Source: Hyphomicrobiales bacterium
GTDB lineage: Bacteria; Pseudomonadota; Alphaproteobacteria; Rhizobiales; Beijerinckiaceae
Assembly (NCBI GenBank): GCA_028869185.1
Contig: JAGWTA010000004.1
Location: 111,544-175,543, forward strand
Length of the DNA: 64,000 nt
Direction of reading: 5' to 3'
The notes under the pieces are model-generated. The model had not been told where the DNA came from. It made no database searches and saw only the letters and a list, made by a program, of their open reading frames with translations. The translations under genes and the position numbers were made by a program. Positions 1-9,861 of the stretch are shown here, piece after piece (the stretch's first letter is position 1; every line of letters begins with the position of its first letter).

Positions 1-1374
1 GAACGACACGCAGCCATTCGACTGGCCGCTCGGCCCGAGCATGTAGGTGTGGGCGAGCAGGCCGGCGCGGCCGTGAATGGCGCCGGCGCCGCCGACCGGC
101 GTCAGACGCAGCGCGCGTACGCCGTGGAACAGGCGCTCGCGATAGGTGAGATTGTAGAGATGAGGCGGCGTCACGCCGCGCATGCGCAGACGCCGCGAGT
201 CTGGATCGTCCATATACTGGCCAAGGCCGGAATGGGCCTCCAGGCGCGTGCCGTCGGGCAGATAAACGGTGCGTGCGGAAATATCGTAGATCGCGGTGTA
301 ATTGTCCGGCGTCGAGGCGCGGCCGAAACCGCTGAACAGGCCGCCCGTCTGCGGCGCCGCATAGGCAAGACGCTGATTGTCGGCCGGTCCGGGCTGATCG
401 CCGCCGAACAGGCGGTCGAAGAAGGAGCGGTTTTCCGGCCGCTGCGTGCGCGCGATGCGCGTCATGCGGCGCTGTTCGCGGCGCATTTGCGCGCGCGTCA
501 TGCGGCGCGGCGCCTCGATGATCGGCTGCGGGTTCGCCATGGCGTTGGCGCCTTCGGGCGATTGCATCGAAATCGGCGCCTGCGAACGCGCGGGCGCGGC
601 GACGGCGACCTGCGCCGGGCGCGGCTCGATTTTCGGCGGCGCGACGGGCTCGACCTTGCGCTCGACTTTCGGCTCCGGTCGCGCTTCGGCGATTTTTGGT
701 TCCGGCCGCGGGGCGACCGCTTCAACAGGTTTCGGCGCTTCCGATTTCGTCGCTTCGACAGGGCGGGGCGGCGGGGCGGGCGTAAATGCAGGCTCTGCTT
801 CAAGCGGCTTCGGCGCTTTCACATCGCTTTCGGCGGGTTTGTTCGCAAGGCCCGCCGCGCGCAGCGGGCGCACGGGCGAAAGATCGAGTGGACGCGCGAT
901 CGGCTGCGGCGTTTCTGCTTGCGGCGGCTCGCTTTGCGCAGGCGCGGCGTCGAGCTGCGCCATTTCGCGCGGCGCAGCGTCCAGTTCGCTCGGCCGTTCG
1001 GGCGGCAGCGGCGCCGGAGCGTCCACGCGCGCCTGCGCAACGCGCGCAGCGCGCGGCGTGAAGGAATGGAAATCCTGCGCCATCGGCGCAACGCGGCCGA
1101 AGGTTCCCGCGCGCGCACCGCCCATATAATTGGGATCGAGCACAGAGGGTCCGTCGACAAGAGCGGCGGCGCGGACCGACGCGGGCAGGGCCGCTTGCGC
1201 CGGCGGCGCGTCGGTCGGCGTTGCGCCGAACATGCCGCGGTCGTCGCTCGTCGCGAGCTTGCCGTAGAGGGTGGAGGCGCCTGCGACGCCGCAGGCCAGG
1301 ATGGCGACGCTGGCGAGCCAGTGACGCGCGCGCGCAGAAGGACGCGCGGAAGGGGACGACTGAACAAACGCCAT
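1..1374 (-). CDS. DUF2778 (Tlde1-like) domain protein, 3' end outside window
   Basis: This gene reads leftward and runs off base 1, so only 458 codons are visible. The ATG at 1374 opens a frame with a short basic N-terminus and one hydrophobic segment (about residues 18-40), which implies an exported or inner-membrane-anchored protein. A long Pro/Ala/Glu/Lys-rich linker follows. The visible C-terminal part (from about residue 420) contains GPSGQSNGC, the hallmark of the DUF2778/Tlde1 family, with its likely catalytic Cys at about residue 455. Family knowledge points to L,D-transpeptidase-type chemistry on peptidoglycan; the physiological role here is inferred. A long frame on the opposite strand is a GC-skewed shadow. 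Confidence 0.8.
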   Translation of the reverse strand, partial: MAFVQSSPSARPSARARHWLASVAILACGVAGASTLYGKLATSDDRGMFGATPTDAPPAQAALPASVRAAALVDGPSVLDPNYMGGARAGTFGRVAPMAQDFHSFTPRAARVAQARVDAPAPLPPERPSELDAAPREMAQLDAAPAQSEPPQAETPQPIARPLDLSPVRPLRAAGLANKPAESDVKAPKPLEAEPAFTPAPPPRPVEATKSEAPKPVEAVAPRPEPKIAEARPEPKVERKVEPVAPPKIEPRPAQVAVAAPARSQAPISMQSPEGANAMANPQPIIEAPRRMTRAQMRREQRRMTRIARTQRPENRSFFDRLFGGDQPGPADNQRLAYAAPQTGGLFSGFGRASTPDNYTAIYDISARTVYLPDGTRLEAHSGLGQYMDDPDSRRLRMRGVTPPHLYNLTYRERLFHGVRALRLTPVGGAGAIHGRAGLLAHTYMLGPSGQSNGCVSF

Positions 1375-1551
1375 ACGCTAACAGCCACTTGCACGACCGT
1401 CCGGACGCGGACGGATACTTCATCGGCCGAGTTAAGCGTGATTTTAGTTAAATGCCTCTTAAAGCAGGCGGAATGAACCGGTCGCGCAAACGTTTCTAAA
1501 CCTTGTCCGGCAACGGGCCTTAAACGCTCGCCGGGTAACAATGGCGGATTG

Positions 1552-2805
1552 ATGGAGCCATTTGTGTCGTCCGCCCCACTCACCATTGTCATTGTCGTCG
1601 ATCATGCGTCCGTTACGGGCGGCCAGGCGAAAGTCGCTTTCGACAGCGCGGTTGGCCTGAAGGCCGCCGGGCATCGGCCGATCGTTTTCGCAGCGGCCGG
1701 TCCCGTCGATCCCAAATACGCGCAAAGCGACATCGAGATCGTTTGTCTCGATCAGGCCGATCTGCTCGGCGCCTCGTCCAAGGCGGCGGGCGCGTTGCAG
1801 GGCGTCTGGAACGCAAGGGCCGCGCAGGCGCTCGGCGTTTTGTTGAAAGGCCTGCCCAAAGCCTCCACCATCGTGCATGTGCACGGCTGGGCCAAAGCTG
1901 TTTCGCCCTCCATCGCCGTGCCGATCCGCGAGTCCGGCCTGCCGGCCGTCTACACGTTCCACGAGTTTTTTCTCTATTGCCCCAACGGCGGCTTTTACAA
2001 TTACCAGAAGAACGAGGTTTGCCACCTGCGCGCGATGTCGGCCGATTGCCTGACGACGAATTGCGACAGCGTGTCTTATGCGCGCAAGGTATGGCGGTCC
2101 GCGCGGCTTGGTTTCGCGCATGGCCCGATGGGTTTCCCCCGCGTCTTCTCCGATTTCATTCGCATCTCGAAAGTGCAGGCCGGGGTGCTCGCGCCTTACC
2201 TGCCGAAGGATGCGCGTTTGCATCTGGTTTCCAATCCCATCGAGGCCGAAGACCTCGGCCCGAAGGAAGACGCCGCCAGCGGGGACATCGCGTTTGTCGC
2301 GCGCATCTCGCCGGAGAAGGGGCCGTTTCTGTTTGCAGAAGCCGCGCGCATTGCGGGCGTGCAGGCCGTCTTCGTGGGCGACGGGCCAGCCGCAGCGCAA
2401 TTGAAGGCGCGCTATCCCGAGGCGCGCATTCTGGGCTGGCAGCCGGCCGACGCTGCGCGCGCCGCCTTGCGCAAGGCGCGCGCGCTGGTCTTTCCCTCGC
2501 TCTGGTACGAGGGCCAGCCGCTGACCGTGCTGGAGGCCAAGGCCGCCGGCACGCCGGTCATCGTCTCGGACGTTTGCGCCGGGCGCGAGTCCATCGAGAA
2601 CGGCAAGCAGGGCCTCTGGTTCAAGAGCAACGACGCGCAGGATCTCGCGCGCGCGCTCATGCGCATGAAGGACGACGACACGGTGCGCGCCATGTCGCGC
2701 GAAGCTTACGCGGACTACTGGCGCGACCCGCCGACGCTCGACCGCCACGTGCAACGAATCCTGACGATCTATCGCGGCATGATCGAGCGTCGCGAGGCGG
2801 CGTGA
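1552..2805 (+). CDS. Glycosyltransferase family 4 (GT-B fold)
   Basis: 417-residue protein that probably transfers a sugar from a nucleotide-sugar donor during surface polysaccharide synthesis. The N-terminal half has the Gly-rich acceptor-side loop (GGQAKVAFDSAVGLKAAGH, near residue 20). The C-terminal half has the donor-binding EX7E motif of GT4 enzymes, with Glu at about 320 and 328 (EGQPLTVLEAKAAG). Length and domain order are normal. I chose the ATG at 1552; a TTG one codon upstream is possible. It stands alone and is divergent from the DUF2778 gene. The substrate cannot be deduced. Confidence 0.85.
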   Translation: MEPFVSSAPLTIVIVVDHASVTGGQAKVAFDSAVGLKAAGHRPIVFAAAGPVDPKYAQSDIEIVCLDQADLLGASSKAAGALQGVWNARAAQALGVLLKGLPKASTIVHVHGWAKAVSPSIAVPIRESGLPAVYTFHEFFLYCPNGGFYNYQKNEVCHLRAMSADCLTTNCDSVSYARKVWRSARLGFAHGPMGFPRVFSDFIRISKVQAGVLAPYLPKDARLHLVSNPIEAEDLGPKEDAASGDIAFVARISPEKGPFLFAEAARIAGVQAVFVGDGPAAAQLKARYPEARILGWQPADAARAALRKARALVFPSLWYEGQPLTVLEAKAAGTPVIVSDVCAGRESIENGKQGLWFKSNDAQDLARALMRMKDDDTVRAMSREAYADYWRDPPTLDRHVQRILTIYRGMIERREAA

Positions 2806-2810
2806 ATCAG

Positions 2811-2831
2811 TCGCCCGTTAACGGGCGATTT
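2811..2831 (+). terminator. Short hairpin after the glycosyltransferase gene
   Basis: Perfect palindrome TCGCCCGTTAACGGGCGA six bases after the stop codon, giving a 7-bp GC-rich stem with a TTAA loop followed by TTT. The U-run is short, so this is only a moderate intrinsic terminator candidate. Confidence 0.45.
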
Positions 2832-2856
2832 AGCATAACGCGCGCATGCTGCTGGC

Positions 2857-3018
2857 ATGGGCAAACAGCAGAGGACACAAGCCGCATTGCTCCGCTCGGC
2901 GGAAGCGGCGGGCTATGCGACAGCGTCGGACGAGATGGAAACCATCGCGCCGCTGCGTCTGACCCTGCGCGTGCGCCTGCGCGCAGCGCTGGCGCGCTGG
3001 AAAGCGCGCGGGCGCTGA
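2857..3018 (+). CDS. Small hypothetical protein (53 aa)
   Basis: ATG to TGA frame of 53 codons between the glycosyltransferase and the glnA terminator. The product starts MGKQQRTQAALLRSAEAAGY and ends in an Arg/Ala-rich, very basic helix. No ribosome binding site stands out and no family is recognised. It may be a genuine small basic protein or a chance frame in GC-rich DNA. Confidence 0.3.
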   Translation: MGKQQRTQAALLRSAEAAGYATASDEMETIAPLRLTLRVRLRAALARWKARGR

Positions 3019-3054
3019 GGGCCTGGGGCGCAGACAACACAAGACGCATACGAC

Positions 3055-3084
3055 AAAAAAGGGCGGCCTTGCGGGCCGCCCTTT
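3055..3084 (-). terminator. Intrinsic terminator of glnA
   Basis: On the minus strand this forms the 8-bp stem GGGCGGCC/GGCCGCCC with a 5-base loop followed by a run of T (read here as AAAAAA at 3055-3060). It lies 25 bases beyond the glnA stop codon and is a textbook rho-independent terminator. Confidence 0.8.
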
Positions 3085-3108
3085 GTTCTTGGAATGCGAT
3101 CTTTGAGA

Positions 3109-4518
3109 TCAGCAGGAATAGTACATGTCGAATTCCACCGGGTGCGGCGTCATTTCGAAGCGCATCACTTCCTGCATCTTCAGGTCGATCCAGCTTTCGA
3201 TGAAGTCGTCGGTGAACACGCCGCCGGCCTTCAGGAAGTTGCGATCCTTGTCGAGGTTCGCCAGCGCTTCGCGCAGCGAGCCGCAAACGGTGGGGATCTT
3301 CTTGAGTTCCTTCGGCGGCAGATCGTACAGGTCCTTGTCCATCGCCGGGCCCGGATCGATCTTGTTGGCGATGCCGTCGAGACCGGCCATGAGCATGGCG
3401 GCGAAGGCGAGATACGGGTTCGCCGTCGGATCGGGGAAGCGAACCTCGACGCGCTTGGCCTTCGGGTTGGACGTATAGGGGATGCGGCAGGACGCCGAAC
3501 GGTTGCGCGCCGAATAGGCGAGCAGCACGGGCGCTTCATAGCCCGGGACGAGACGCTTGTAGGAGTTCGTCGACGGGTTGGTGAAGGCGTTCAGCGCCTT
3601 GGCGTGCTTGATGATGCCGCCGATGTACCACAGGCACTCTTGGCTGAGGTCGGCGTATTTGTTGCCCGCAAACACCGGCTTGCCAGCCTTCCAGATCGAC
3701 TGGTGGACATGCATGCCCGAACCGTTGTCGCCGAAGATGGGCTTGGGCATGAACGTAGCCGTCTTGCCGTAGCTCTGCGCGACCTGATGGATGCAATATT
3801 TGTAGATCTGCATCTGGTCGGCGATGGCGACGAGCGTGTCGAACTTCATGCCGAGTTCGTGCTGCGCGGAAGCAACTTCGTGATGGTGCTTCTCGACCTG
3901 CACGCCCATCTGCTGCATGGCGCCGAGCATTTCGGAGCGCATGTCCTGCGCCGAATCCATCGGCGGGACGGGGAAGTAGCCGCCCTTGGTGCGGATGCGG
4001 TGGCCAAGGTTGCCGCCCTCATACGCGGTATCCATGTTCGAGGGCAGTTCGATCGAGTCGAGCACGAAGCCCGTGTTGTACGGGTCCGCCTTGAAGCGCA
4101 CGTCGTCGAACACGAAGAATTCGGCTTCCGGACCGAAATAGGCGGTGTCGCCGACGCCCTGCGTCTTCATATGCGCCATCGCCTTCTTGGCGATGCCGCG
4201 CGGGTCGCGCGAATAGGGCTCGCCGGTCGAGGGCTCGAGAACGTCGCAAACGATCGACATCGTCGGCGCGGCGAAGAACGGGTCCATCGTCGCCGAGGTC
4301 GGATCGGGCATCAGCGTCATGTCGGATTCGTTGATCGCCTTCCAGCCGGCGATCGACGAGCCGTCGAACATCGTGCCTTCCGAGAACATGTCTTCGTCGA
4401 CCAGCGACTGGTCGAAGGTCACATGCTGCCACTTGCCGCGCGGGTCGGTGAAGCGCAGATCGACATATTTTACGTCGTTGTCCTTGATCGCCTTGAGGAC
4501 TTCCTTGGCGGTCTTCAT
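3109..4518 (-). CDS. glnA: Glutamine synthetase, type I
   Basis: 469-residue GSI enzyme making glutamine from glutamate, ammonia and ATP; a cytoplasmic dodecamer in this family. The start at 4518 ([20 protein letters not shown]) gives the normal family length and has a GAGG-type ribosome binding site; longer upstream readings have no homology. The C-terminal KDLYDLPP segment carries the Tyr (about residue 398) that GlnE adenylylates in the GSI-beta class, so covalent control is expected. It lies 43 bp downstream of glnB in the same orientation, forming the usual alphaproteobacterial glnB-glnA operon, and ends in a strong terminator. Confidence 0.97.
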   Translation of the reverse strand: MKTAKEVLKAIKDNDVKYVDLRFTDPRGKWQHVTFDQSLVDEDMFSEGTMFDGSSIAGWKAINESDMTLMPDPTSATMDPFFAAPTMSIVCDVLEPSTGEPYSRDPRGIAKKAMAHMKTQGVGDTAYFGPEAEFFVFDDVRFKADPYNTGFVLDSIELPSNMDTAYEGGNLGHRIRTKGGYFPVPPMDSAQDMRSEMLGAMQQMGVQVEKHHHEVASAQHELGMKFDTLVAIADQMQIYKYCIHQVAQSYGKTATFMPKPIFGDNGSGMHVHQSIWKAGKPVFAGNKYADLSQECLWYIGGIIKHAKALNAFTNPSTNSYKRLVPGYEAPVLLAYSARNRSASCRIPYTSNPKAKRVEVRFPDPTANPYLAFAAMLMAGLDGIANKIDPGPAMDKDLYDLPPKELKKIPTVCGSLREALANLDKDRNFLKAGGVFTDDFIESWIDLKMQEVMRFEMTPHPVEFDMYYSC

Positions 4519-4561
4519 GTTTTGCCTCGCTTGTGCTGGTGGCTTGTTGAAGGTGTTGGAA

Positions 4562-4957
<396 letters not shown>

Positions 4958-5102
4958 TTAGCACCCGGCGCAGGAGTGCGCCAAGGCGCTACAAGGTCGC
5001 AAACGCCTAGTTTCGCGTCAATAATCACAGGAAGGCGCCACAAAAATAGGCGACAGGGGCGGGCCGGCAGGCTGCACCCACGCGCAGCCTGCCGTTCATG
5101 CG

Positions 5103-5474
5103 TTATTCCACCGGCGTCAGAATGTCCGTCAGGACGGGCGATGTATGTTCGACCATCACCACGGCGCCGACGCCCGGGCCCAGCTCCTGCAGCGAAGCGA
5201 CGGCCCCGTTTGCGAAGCGGACGGCATCTTTGTAGGCGCCGCCGTCGCGTCTTGCGAAGACGACCTCCGTCTCCGGCGCGACGCCGAATTTGGCGCACAG
5301 CGAAGGCGGCAGGTGGTCGAGCGCAAGGCGCATGTCGTATTGCATGCAAATTGCGCAGCTTTTGTCGCCCGGCGCTGCGAAGCCGATGCTGCCGCTGGAA
5401 AAGCGCGTCGTTTCGTAACGCTCGTCGGCGCGCGCGGGCCGCGATGCGTAGGTTTCAAGCGAATAGTCGCACAT
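5103..5474 (-). CDS. Conserved hypothetical protein, MCDYSL type
   Basis: 123-residue soluble protein beginning MCDYSLETYASRPA, an N-terminus I associate with a small conserved family in Hyphomicrobiales. It contains a C-x-x-C pair (SCAICMQ, near residue 40) that could bind metal or be redox-active. The rest has alternating hydrophobic strands, consistent with a small beta-rich fold. A GGAGAGAC ribosome binding site precedes the ATG at 5474. Function unknown. Confidence 0.7.
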   Translation of the reverse strand: MCDYSLETYASRPARADERYETTRFSSGSIGFAAPGDKSCAICMQYDMRLALDHLPPSLCAKFGVAPETEVVFARRDGGAYKDAVRFANGAVASLQELGPGVGAVVMVEHTSPVLTDILTPVE

Positions 5475-5678
5475 GTGTCTCTCCGTTTTCCATGTGTGGG
5501 TGGACCCGGGAGGACGGCGATACGGGGCTGCCGGCGCGGCGGATCTGGGAGAGAAAGGCGGAAACGCCTTGTGAGCCGGCCCGCGCTGCGATTTGCGAGT
5601 GCAATCGCTCCAACGCCAAAGTTCACACAGTCAACATGGCGAAGTTGCGCCGGTGGCGCGGCGATTTAAGGTCGGAAC

Positions 5679-6185
5679 ATGTCGATCGCCTTCCGCGCCG
5701 TTCTGGGAGACATTACGCGCCTCGATGTGGACGCCATCGTCAACGCCGCCAATGAGAGCCTGCTGGGCGGAGGCGGGGTCGACGGCGCGATCCATCGGGC
5801 GGCGGGGCCGGCATTGCTCGCTGCGTGCCGCGCGCTCGGCGGTTGCCCGACCGGCGAGGCCCGGATAACGCCCGGCTTCGCCCTCCCGGCGCGTTTCGTC
5901 ATTCATACGGTCGGCCCCGTCTGGCGCGGCGGCGCGGCGGGCGAGGCGGCGCTGCTTGGAAACTGCTATCGCAGCAGCCTGCGCCTCGCGATCGCCCATG
6001 AACTCGGCGCGCTGGCCTTTCCTGCAATTTCAACCGGCGTCTATCGCTATCCGGCGGATGCGGCGGCGCGCATCGCCGTCGAGACAACGCGCGTCGAAGC
6101 GCGCGCGCCGCTGCGCGAAATCATCTTCTGCTGCTTTTCCGAGCGCGATCTTGCGCTCTACCGCGCGCTGGGCGTTGCTGGTTAG
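5679..6185 (+). CDS. Macrodomain protein, O-acetyl-ADP-ribose deacetylase type (YmdB-like)
   Basis: 168 residues forming a single macrodomain. The ADP-ribose-binding loop [20 protein letters not shown] is at about residues 20-39 and the second phosphate loop [10 protein letters not shown] is near residue 114. These are the conserved features of the MacroD/YmdB class, which hydrolyses O-acetyl-ADP-ribose and mono-ADP-ribosyl groups. Length is normal for a stand-alone domain. The gene is monocistronic; its 3' end overlaps the convergent sseA gene by 4 bp. Confidence 0.88.
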   Translation: MSIAFRAVLGDITRLDVDAIVNAANESLLGGGGVDGAIHRAAGPALLAACRALGGCPTGEARITPGFALPARFVIHTVGPVWRGGAAGEAALLGNCYRSSLRLAIAHELGALAFPAISTGVYRYPADAAARIAVETTRVEARAPLREIIFCCFSERDLALYRALGVAG

Positions 6186-7036
6186 GCTGCGCCCTGCGCC
6201 GCAGGGCAATCGGGACGCGCGCCCCATTCGGACCAGGAGCCGTCATAGACCGGCGCCGTGCGGCCCGCCGCCGTCTCCAGTGCGAGCGACAGGATCGCCG
6301 CCGAGACGCCCGAGCCGCAGGTGGTGACGATCGGTTTGGCCAGATCCACGCCCGCGCTCTGGAACAGGGCGGCGAGTTCGTCCCTCGATTTCAGCTTGCC
6401 CTGCGCAACGACATCGGTCCAGGGCAGGTTCTTGGCGCCCGGCATATGGCCCGACTTCAGGCCGGGGCGCGGTTCGGGCGCATCGCCGCGAAAACGGTCG
6501 GCGGCGCGCGCATCGACGACCTGCGCCGCGCCGGCGAGCGCCTGTTTCACATCGGCAAGGTCGGCGATCATGCCGTGATCGAGCCGCGCCGTGAAATGAC
6601 GCGGCTGTCGCCGCGTCTCGCCGTCTTCCAGCGCATGTCCGGCCGCCGTCCAGGCAGGCAGGCCGCCTTCGAGCACGTAGACATCGCGCGCGCCGAAGGC
6701 CCGCAGCGTCCACCAGACGCGCGGCGCCGAGAACAACCCATAGGAATCGTAGACGACAACGCGCATGCCGTCGCCAAGCCCCATCTTGCGCATCGCGGAT
6801 GCAAAGGCGACCGGGGAAGGGAGCATATGCGGCAGGGCGCTGGACTTGTCCGAAATCTCGTCGATGTCGAAGAACACAGCCCCGGGAATATGCCCTGCGC
6901 GATATTCGGCGCGCGCATCGCGGCCGAGCGTCGGCAAATGCCAGCTCGCATCGATCAGATAGAGATCGGGCGCGCGCAGATGCTCCTTCAGCCAGTCCAC
7001 AGTCACGAAATGGGCGTGGGCGGCGTTCTGGCTCAT
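6182..7036 (-). CDS. sseA: 3-mercaptopyruvate sulfurtransferase
   Basis: 284-residue tandem rhodanese enzyme transferring sulfur from 3-mercaptopyruvate to thiol or cyanide acceptors. The N-terminal inactive rhodanese domain has the LIDASWHLP and [17 protein letters not shown] signatures. The C-terminal domain carries the active-site loop CGSGVSA, which identifies mercaptopyruvate rather than thiosulfate specificity. The ATG at 7036 follows AGGAGAATCGCCGC and gives the usual family length. It converges on the macrodomain gene with a 4-bp overlap. Confidence 0.92.
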   Translation of the reverse strand: MSQNAAHAHFVTVDWLKEHLRAPDLYLIDASWHLPTLGRDARAEYRAGHIPGAVFFDIDEISDKSSALPHMLPSPVAFASAMRKMGLGDGMRVVVYDSYGLFSAPRVWWTLRAFGARDVYVLEGGLPAWTAAGHALEDGETRRQPRHFTARLDHGMIADLADVKQALAGAAQVVDARAADRFRGDAPEPRPGLKSGHMPGAKNLPWTDVVAQGKLKSRDELAALFQSAGVDLAKPIVTTCGSGVSAAILSLALETAAGRTAPVYDGSWSEWGARPDCPAAQGAA

Positions 7037-7218
7037 GCGGCGATTCTCCTGTGCGCGACGCTTGTTTCTGCCACGCCCTGCGCTGTTTTCCAACGCAGGC
7101 TAAAGGCGCAGGACGACATCACGGCGACGAGAGGCGGCGGGCATGGTTGCGCCAAACTGCCCGACGTTTAAGCATTCGCGCACTGATTCCATTTTCAGGG
7201 GCGCAGGCGGGGGACGGT

Positions 7219-8280
7219 TTGCTTCGCAATCGGCAGATTGATGGTTGGCGCGGTTTGAGCGCGTCATTCGTCGTGCTCGGCCACACGCTCCTCTTTCACT
7301 ACGCTGACGAATTGCAGCGCGTCGCCCCGTTCCGCGACGTTCTGAAGGGCGGACAGACGGCCGTCGGCGATCTTGTTTTCAACATCGCCATCCGCATCGC
7401 GACGCGGCTGCCGGAAATCGGCGTGAATATCTTTTTCGTCATCAGCGGCTATCTCATCACCAGCCTTCTGCTGGAAGAGGAGCGCACGCGCGGCGTTGTC
7501 AGCATCAAGGCGTTTTACGTCCGCCGCATGTTTCGCATCCTGCCCGCCTTCTGGGTCTATCTGCTGACGATCTTCGCGCTGCGCACGGCCGGCGTTCTCG
7601 AGGCGCCGGCCGGCGCTTTCGTCCGCTCGGCTTTCTTCATGTGCAATATACCGGACGCCTGCGACGCCTGGTTTCTCGCGCATACGTGGAGCCTGAGTTT
7701 CGAGGAGCAGTTCTATCTTGTCTGGCCCTTCGCTTTCGTTGCGCTCGGCGCCAGGCGCGGTCACGGGCTCGTCGCATTGCTGCTGGCGCTGACGCTGGCG
7801 AGTTTCTGGTTCAGGGCGGCGACGTCCTTCGCGCTCATCGCCTGCGGCGCGCTCTATGCGGTTTCCGCGCGCGCCAGAGCCTGGGTCGCCGTTCCGGTTG
7901 CGTGGCACGGCGTGCCTGTTGCGGCCTTGCTGCTGGTCGCTGCGCCATTCTTCGCTTCCGCGCCCGCCATTCTCATGGCTCTCGATGTCGCGCGTCCCGT
8001 ATTGACGTCGATCCTGTTTTTCGGATCGCTCGCGGGCGTCGGTCCGTTTGTGTCGGCGCTCAATTCGACGCTCGCGGCAAGGCTCGGCCTTGCTTCCTAC
8101 AGCATCTATCTCTGGCAGCAGATTTCGACCGGCGACCCCAAGCTGTTTCACGGCGGCGCGCCGCCCATCGTGATTTTCGTAGCGCCGGCGCTGGCGTCCT
8201 ATTTCCTGATCGAAAAGCCGTTCATCCGTATTGGCCACCGCCTGTCGGCGCGCATTCTCGCGCGGACGCCGCCACGCTGA
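7219..8280 (+). CDS. Acyltransferase 3 family membrane protein (OafA/YrhL type)
   Basis: About 353-residue multi-pass inner-membrane protein of the acyltransferase-3 family, which O-acylates surface polysaccharides or glycans. The N-terminal motif RQIDGWRGLSASFVVLGH matches the first membrane helix with its conserved His. Roughly ten hydrophobic segments follow, then a final SYSIYLWQQ segment typical of the last helices. No ATG exists at the right place; the TTG at 7219 after GCGGGGGACGG gives the normal family start, so the start is an inference. A longer upstream frame is open but without homology. Confidence 0.82.
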   Translation: MLRNRQIDGWRGLSASFVVLGHTLLFHYADELQRVAPFRDVLKGGQTAVGDLVFNIAIRIATRLPEIGVNIFFVISGYLITSLLLEEERTRGVVSIKAFYVRRMFRILPAFWVYLLTIFALRTAGVLEAPAGAFVRSAFFMCNIPDACDAWFLAHTWSLSFEEQFYLVWPFAFVALGARRGHGLVALLLALTLASFWFRAATSFALIACGALYAVSARARAWVAVPVAWHGVPVAALLLVAAPFFASAPAILMALDVARPVLTSILFFGSLAGVGPFVSALNSTLAARLGLASYSIYLWQQISTGDPKLFHGGAPPIVIFVAPALASYFLIEKPFIRIGHRLSARILARTPPR

Positions 8281-8283
8281 AAC

Positions 8284-9300
8284 TCAGACAAACGGCGCGG
8301 CGGTCGCGCTTTTGCGCTCCATCCACGGCGGAACAGGCAACCCTTTCTCGCGCAGGAATGCCGGATTGAACATTTTAGCCGCATAGCGCGCGCCGCCGTC
8401 GCAAAGCACGGTCACGACCGTGGAGCCTGCAGGCAGGTCGCGCGCCATGCGCATGGCGCCGGCGACATTGACGCCCGAAGAGCCGCCGAGCAGAAGCCCC
8501 TCGTGTTCGGCGAGATCGAAAACGACGCGCAGCGCCTCGTCGTCGGAAATCTGATAGGCGCGATCGACGACGACGCCTTCGAGATTTTGCGTGATGCGGC
8601 CTTGCCCGATGCCCTCCGTGATCGAACCGCCGGAGGCTTTCAGCGCGCCGTGCGCGTAATATTCGTAAAGCGCCGAACCCATGGGATCGGCGATGCCGAT
8701 CTGGATGGCGGGGTTGTGCGCTTTCAGCGCCAGCGAAACGCCGCCCAGCGTGCCGCCCGATCCCACGGCGCAGATGAAGCCGTCGACCTGCCCGCCGGTC
8801 TGCGCGTAAATCTCGGGGCCGGTCGTCGTGCGATGCCCTTCGCGATTGGCGACATTGTCGAACTGGTTGGCCCAGAAGCCGCCAGGCGTTTCCTGTGCGA
8901 GCCGTCCGGAGAGTTTCACGTAATTGTTGGGATTGGCGTAAGGCGCGGCGGGAACCTCGACGAGTTCGGCGCCCTGCATGCGCAGCATGTCCTTCTTTTC
9001 CGCGCTCTGGGTTTGCGGAATGACGATCACGGTCTTGTAGCCAAGCGCAGCGCCCACCAGCGTCAGCCCGATGCCGGTGTTGCCGGCCGTGCCTTCAACA
9101 ATGACGCCGCCCGGCTTGAGCAGGCCGCGCGCCTCGCCGTCGCGCACGATGGCGAGCGCGGCGCGATCCTTCACCGAGCCGCCCGGATTCATGAATTCGG
9201 CCTTGCCGAGAATGCGTCGCCCGGTCGCGCGGGAAGGGCCGCGCAATTCGATGAGGGGCGTATTGCCGATGGCGGCAAGAACGGAAGGGTCGATCGTCAT
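8284..9300 (-). CDS. cysK: Cysteine synthase-family PLP enzyme (O-acetylserine sulfhydrylase)
   Basis: 338-residue fold-type II PLP enzyme that joins sulfide to O-acetylserine. The lysine loop (EFMNPGGSVKDRAA) carries the PLP Lys at about residue 43. The asparagine loop EGTAGNTGIGL and the phosphate-binding GSGGT loop (AVGSGGTLGG) are present. The C-terminus has the LLLGGSSG block. The start at 9300 (MTIDPSVLAAIGNTPL) is preferred over a TTG three codons upstream. The sequence is somewhat longer than classic CysK, so a CysM or cystathionine-synthase-like variant specificity remains possible. Confidence 0.85.
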   Translation of the reverse strand: MTIDPSVLAAIGNTPLIELRGPSRATGRRILGKAEFMNPGGSVKDRAALAIVRDGEARGLLKPGGVIVEGTAGNTGIGLTLVGAALGYKTVIVIPQTQSAEKKDMLRMQGAELVEVPAAPYANPNNYVKLSGRLAQETPGGFWANQFDNVANREGHRTTTGPEIYAQTGGQVDGFICAVGSGGTLGGVSLALKAHNPAIQIGIADPMGSALYEYYAHGALKASGGSITEGIGQGRITQNLEGVVVDRAYQISDDEALRVVFDLAEHEGLLLGGSSGVNVAGAMRMARDLPAGSTVVTVLCDGGARYAAKMFNPAFLREKGLPVPPWMERKSATAAPFV

Positions 9301-9336
9301 GCCCGGCAAACTAGCGGCGGGCGCTGGCGAAGCAAA

Positions 9337-9366
9337 CGAAAAAGCGGCGGATCGCTCCGCCGCTTT
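9337..9366 (-). terminator. Intrinsic terminator of the M15 peptidase gene
   Basis: 10-bp perfect stem AAAGCGGCGG/CCGCCGCTTT with a 6-base loop, extended by A/T pairs. On the minus strand it ends in a T-run, 28 bases past the stop codon of the 9394-9861 gene. Confidence 0.75.
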
Positions 9367-9393
9367 CTCCGATTGCGTCAGGTCAGGCGCTGC

Positions 9394-9861
9394 TCAGCGC
9401 TGGGCGAGCCGCGTGACGCGGTGGCGACCGTAATGTCCGCCCGCCGCCACATAATGGCGGCCGCGCTGATAGGCGACATATTTGCCGTGGCCGCGGTCGC
9501 CGATGTCGACATGCACGAGGCCGCGATGTTCGGCGATGACGCCGCCGACCGCAGGATCGCGCCGAAGATGCGCCATAGCCGAAGACTGGCTGGCGCGCAG
9601 CGGGCGAAAGTCGATCGCCATGCCGCGAAAGTGAAACGAGTTGCGCACATGGCGCCCGTTGCAGCCCGCCGTGATTTCCAGCGGACCGATGTTGTTGGCG
9701 AGACGATGAATCACGCCCATCAGCTTTGGCTTTACGCAGGCGACGCGCGCCTGAGGCTGGTAGCAGAGATTGCCGGAACAATGATGCTCGCCGGCAAAGG
9801 CATTTTGCGCGCTCAGGACAAGGCCCAGAGACACGCCCGCAATAGCGAGAGTTTTATGCAA
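9394..9861 (-). CDS. Secreted peptidase M15-like protein (D,D-carboxypeptidase/endopeptidase fold)
   Basis: 155-residue precursor with a clear signal peptide (cleavage near AQNAFA-GE, residue 23-24). The mature part has zinc-ligand motifs of the M15/DUF882 group: His77 and Asp84 in SFHFRGMAIDF, and His117 in GLVHVDI. This predicts a periplasmic enzyme trimming peptidoglycan stem peptides. The C-terminus is basic and Gly/His-rich, possibly for wall binding. The gene stands alone with its own terminator. A related but longer phage gene lies at 36844-37401. Confidence 0.78.
   Translation of the reverse strand: MHKTLAIAGVSLGLVLSAQNAFAGEHHCSGNLCYQPQARVACVKPKLMGVIHRLANNIGPLEITAGCNGRHVRNSFHFRGMAIDFRPLRASQSSAMAHLRRDPAVGGVIAEHRGLVHVDIGDRGHGKYVAYQRGRHYVAAGGHYGRHRVTRLAQR

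Noticed and set aside
49..1476. Long rightward reading frame (475 codons)
   Set aside because: It is antisense to the DUF2778 gene, very Arg-rich and without family features; it exists because of GC-rich codon bias.
1459..2754. Long leftward frame opposite the glycosyltransferase
   Set aside because: Shadow of a well-supported GT4 gene; no coherent motifs.
7264..8238. Leftward 324-codon frame opposite the acyltransferase
   Set aside because: Charged low-complexity shadow; the plus strand has clear membrane helices and family motifs.
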